Below, piece after piece: positions 6,815 to 8,916 of a DNA stretch of 8,916 nucleotides. This DNA is from Flavobacteriales bacterium. GTDB lineage: Bacteria; Bacteroidota; Bacteroidia; Flavobacteriales_D; Sanyastnellaceae. Within the stretch, counting starts at the first letter, position 1; every line of letters starts with the position of its first letter. A model generated the notes under the pieces. The model made no database searches and had not been told where the DNA came from. It saw only the letters and a list, made by a program, of their open reading frames with translations. The stretch lies in assembly GCA_030728235.1 (NCBI GenBank), contig JANRAA010000043.1, positions 1-8,916 on the forward strand, given 5' to 3'. The translations under genes and the position numbers were made by a program.

Positions 6815-6852
6815 TCCCCGGCCTAATAATCCGACCCGTAGAACTTCAATCA
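6815..6852 (+). repeat. Repeat A, copy 2 (38 bp)
   Basis: Exact second copy of the 38-base unit. Unlike copy 1 it has an imperfect inverted partner at 6916-6947 and forms the left arm of the long palindrome. Confidence 0.9.
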
Positions 6853-6947
6853 TAAGGAATCGAAACCGCAACCCACTGTCTGAGCGCAGCGAGTTTGGGT
6901 GAAGGTCGATTTCGTTGATTAGAAGTTCAAAGGAGGATTATTCAGCC
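6820..6947. repeat. ~130-bp imperfect palindrome, MITE/REP-like
   Basis: The left arm ggcctaataatcc (6820-6832) pairs with ggattattcagcc (6935-6947) at 11 of 13 positions. Then gaacttcaatca (6841-6852) pairs with tgattagaagttc (6916-6928) with a single bulge. The inner parts (aatcgaaacc and ggtcgattt) continue the symmetry with gaps, and accca (6871-6875) pairs with tgggt (6896-6900). The centre is ctgtctgagcgcagcgag. Nested symmetry over this length is unlikely by chance and suggests a fold-back element mobilised in trans, or a structured RNA. No coding sequence is inside. Confidence 0.65.
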
Positions 6948-6987
6948 TTGACTTTTGGTTACTTTTTGTCAAGAAAAAGTGACAAGA
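6943..6987 (+). repeat. Repeat B, copy 2 (45 bp, hairpin-forming)
   Basis: Exact second copy of the 45-base unit with the same hairpin (gttacttttt at 6958-6967, aaaaagtgac at 6974-6983). Its first five bases are shared with the right end of the palindrome, so the two elements are joined without a gap. Confidence 0.9.
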
Positions 6988-7039
6988 AGAAAAAAAGACA
7001 TTGAATGAATGGTATCATCGATCTGTAATGCAGCCTCAT

Positions 7040-7105
7040 CTAAAATACACTCAACTTGATCGAAATCTCGCGTCCTCCGGGGTTGACATTAAATACTTTA
7101 GACTC
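7040..7105 (-). pseudogene. Remnant of an outer-membrane barrel C-terminus
   Basis: Directly after the receptor's TGA (7111-7109) and a second in-frame stop TAG (7108-7106), the same frame reads 21 codons ending NVNPGGREISIKLSVF followed by TAG (7042-7040). The pattern, a GR then alternating hydrophobic residues and a terminal Phe, mirrors the true receptor end PQAGRNFLVGLTLEF and is typical of the last beta strand of TonB-dependent receptors. It may be the stump of a deleted paralogue or an older C-terminus. The stretch is short, so chance cannot be excluded. Confidence 0.4.
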
Positions 7106-7108
7106 CTA

Positions 7109-8916
7109 TCAGAATTCCAGCGTCAAACCAACTAAGAAATTACGACCTGCTTGAGGATAGAAGAAATTCTCAGAAACTCGTTGACTGTCATACAGATAGC
7201 TGTACGTGTACCCGTTGTTTACAAAATCCACATCTAAGATATTGTTTACCAAAAGGTTAACAGTCAATGCACTCATCATGGTCTCTTTCAGCGTGTAGGT
7301 GAATCTCAAATCGTTCACCAAGTAAGCATCCATCTTGTTGGTCTCACTCATGGTATTGTCTAAATACTGCTCACCAACATAGCTGGTCTGCCACCCTATC
7401 TCACCAACGTGATTCTTGGTTTTCAAGAAGGTGTACGACAACAATCCACCAGCAGTTAAACTCGGTGAGTAACTGATGTCGGTAGTGCCCAATTCACTTT
7501 GCTGGTATCCTATGAAATTGAAGTCGGCATCGTATGAAATCACTTGCTCGCTGAAATCAACAATCTTGTTCTGGCTGTAAGTGGTTGTCCCATAAATACG
7601 CCATTTCTCTTTTATTCTCCAGTCGAGCACTACTTCAACACCGCGGCGATAGCTGTTGTCGACATTGGTGCGAATAGGCGTACCCACATCGTTCAAAGCA
7701 CCCGTCAAAATCAGCTGATCGGTGTATTGCATGTTGAACAAATTCACACTGAAACCATAGGTCGCTGTATTGCGACGATATCCGAATTCGATGTCTTGCA
7801 TGCTTTCCGCCTTCGGCTTGTCACCCAGTGGACGATCGATGTAATCGTTTCGCATTGGTTCTCTGTTCCCAACCGCGAAAGAAGCATACACTTGATCTTG
7901 TCCTGAAACATTGTATGTCAACCCTCCTTTTGGATTGATAAACGACAATGTATCGCCAGTATTCAAGGTTCTCAAATCGGCATCAACGCCACGCACTTGG
8001 TAGTGCACTGTTCGGTATTGAACGTCTGCAAAAACAATGAGTTTGTGGTTGATGTCGTAATTGATTTTGAGGTAGTTGTTGAAATCGGTCTTCAACCCGT
8101 TGTTCAAATAATAATAGTCGCCTGAGCTGGTTCCGTTGGTGTGTTCCATCCAGTTCAACTCTCCGAAGTGATCACCATCGTAGCGGTTCCATGCACCACC
8201 GAAGTTCACTTGCATTTGGTCGTCGCCAATCCAATGCAGAAAGTTCAATGAATAGGTGGTTCCGTAAAAATCATTCTCCAACCAGCGTCTTCTGATAACA
8301 TCGGTTTTTGAAATACCCGCTATGCTATTCAACAAGACGTCGCCTTGTGGGTTTGTAATCGGGTCGCCATTGGGGTCGGTAACGATGTTGTGTTCAAATT
8401 CAATCTGATCCCATCCGAAATTCGATTCAAAATCGGTATTGATTGGATTGCCGTCGGCGTCAACGCCATCGCTGAACTGCTGGGCTGCGTCTACAACAAT
8501 TGGATTCAACCCGTAGTCGGTAAAATCGTCGTCGGTGCGGTATTGCTCAAAATATCCTCTCCCGTAGGTGTAGTGACCTGCTACGTTGAAAGTCAAATTG
8601 CGGACAATCGTTCCCCCAGCGTGCAATTGATAGTGATCTTGGGCATAATCATCCACTTGATTGTCGTAGGTGTAGAAGTTGTAAGTGCGCCCAGAAGTCA
8701 GAAGGTTGTCTAACTCAGCATCCGACAATCCGTTTCGTGCAGCGTAGTCCATCATACCGGCCTCATCGTTGTTCAAACGCGACTCAGGAGTACCAAACCA
8801 CGACTGATAGGTGCGCTCTTTACCTCCAAAAACAATGGCTTTTACATGCACACGTCCTGGATTCCATTCTCCCGCCAAATAGTAGCTCTTCAAATCACTG
8901 CTAGCGCGATCTATAT
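7109..8916 (-). CDS. TonB-dependent outer-membrane receptor, C-terminal part
   Basis: About 601 codons are visible. The frame stays open to the right edge of the window, so the N-terminus (signal, any carboxypeptidase-like domain and the plug) lies outside it; a TTG at 8893 is just an internal leucine. The barrel signatures are a KERTYQSWFGTPESRLN segment, GRGYFEQYRTDDDF followed by YGL, VYASFAVGNREPMRNDY, PKAESMQDIEFGYR, YRRGVEVVLDW, a late LLVNNILDVDFVNNGY and a terminal strand ending in Phe (LVGLTLEF). This is the layout of the Fe-siderophore/cobalamin-type receptor group rather than the SusC group, which is longer. Substrate unknown; an iron chelate is a reasonable guess. Loop segments DADGNP and DPNGDP look like extracellular calcium-type turns. 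It is convergent with the GGGP synthase. Confidence 0.9.
   Translation of the reverse strand, partial: IDRASSDLKSYYLAGEWNPGRVHVKAIVFGGKERTYQSWFGTPESRLNNDEAGMMDYAARNGLSDAELDNLLTSGRTYNFYTYDNQVDDYAQDHYQLHAGGTIVRNLTFNVAGHYTYGRGYFEQYRTDDDFTDYGLNPIVVDAAQQFSDGVDADGNPINTDFESNFGWDQIEFEHNIVTDPNGDPITNPQGDVLLNSIAGISKTDVIRRRWLENDFYGTTYSLNFLHWIGDDQMQVNFGGAWNRYDGDHFGELNWMEHTNGTSSGDYYYLNNGLKTDFNNYLKINYDINHKLIVFADVQYRTVHYQVRGVDADLRTLNTGDTLSFINPKGGLTYNVSGQDQVYASFAVGNREPMRNDYIDRPLGDKPKAESMQDIEFGYRRNTATYGFSVNLFNMQYTDQLILTGALNDVGTPIRTNVDNSYRRGVEVVLDWRIKEKWRIYGTTTYSQNKIVDFSEQVISYDADFNFIGYQQSELGTTDISYSPSLTAGGLLSYTFLKTKNHVGEIGWQTSYVGEQYLDNTMSETNKMDAYLVNDLRFTYTLKETMMSALTVNLLVNNILDVDFVNNGYTYSYLYDSQRVSENFFYPQAGRNFLVGLTLEF

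Larger units (their letters stand above)
6281..7108. other. 828-bp repeat-rich convergent intergenic region
   Basis: This stretch lies between the 3' ends of the GGGP synthase and the TonB-dependent receptor. I see no credible intact gene. It contains repeat pair A (38 bp), repeat pair B (45 bp), an imperfect palindrome of about 130 bp, a tandem GGCTGAG..TGTCGAA motif, two small hairpins and a 21-codon remnant beside the receptor. No transposase is present, so the material is best read as non-autonomous, REP- or MITE-like sequence tolerated between convergent genes. Confidence 0.75.

Noticed and set aside
6395..6987. CRISPR array
   Set aside because: Only two copies of each unit, about 400 bp apart with unequal spacing, and no cas genes.
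6281..7108. Insertion sequence with transposase
   Set aside because: No open frame of suitable length or transposase motif; only non-autonomous repeats are present.
8345..8713. Plus-strand open frame of 122 codons opposite the TonB-dependent receptor
   Set aside because: Antisense to a clear receptor barrel; its hydrophobic look comes from the complementary codons.

Overview
The window looks like chromosomal DNA of a Bacteroidota member, probably a marine or freshwater Flavobacteriales-type organism. Four things point there: a type IX secretion (T9SS) C-terminal sorting domain, lipoproteins with acidic residues right after the lipobox cysteine, a large TonB-dependent receptor, and a bacterial-type geranylgeranylglyceryl phosphate synthase. 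Start codons lack clear Shine-Dalgarno sequences, and one promoter fits the Bacteroidota TAnnTTTG pattern. No rRNA, tRNA, CRISPR array, transposase or phage gene was seen.

Left part (1-2806, minus strand): three genes read leftward as a likely operon. First is a T9SS-secreted lamin-tail-domain (LTD) protein with two Ig-like repeats. Next is a lipoprotein with a Calx-beta domain and a closely related LTD. Last is the N-terminal part of a DcuC-type C4-dicarboxylate transporter, which starts only 5 bp after the lipoprotein stop and runs off the window.

Middle part (2807-5404): a 127-bp divergent promoter region separates that operon from a MocR/GabR-type regulator (GntR winged helix fused to an aminotransferase-like domain) on the plus strand. 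The aminotransferase domain lacks the Schiff-base lysine (Arg335 instead) and the aspartate that contacts the PLP ring nitrogen (Asn302 instead). Two ATACCA half-sites sit directly before its start codon. A 13-bp inverted copy of the second site lies on its stop codon, 72 bp upstream of the next gene, an alpha/beta-hydrolase lipoprotein. The simplest reading is a regulator that controls itself, the divergent surface-protein operon and perhaps the hydrolase, possibly through a ligand other than a canonical PLP aldimine.

Right part (5405-8916): a GGGP synthase gene (plus strand) with a promoter so close to its ATG that the mRNA may be leaderless, then an 828-bp intergenic region between convergent genes, then the C-terminal ~600 residues of a TonB-dependent receptor (minus strand). 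The intergenic region holds two exact direct-repeat pairs (38 bp and 45 bp) in the same A-then-B order, a ~130-bp imperfect palindrome, and a short in-frame remnant resembling the C-terminal strand of a second outer-membrane barrel.

Best candidates for something undescribed: the MocR regulator with a degenerate PLP site and its divergent LTD/transporter operon, and the modular A/B repeat element.
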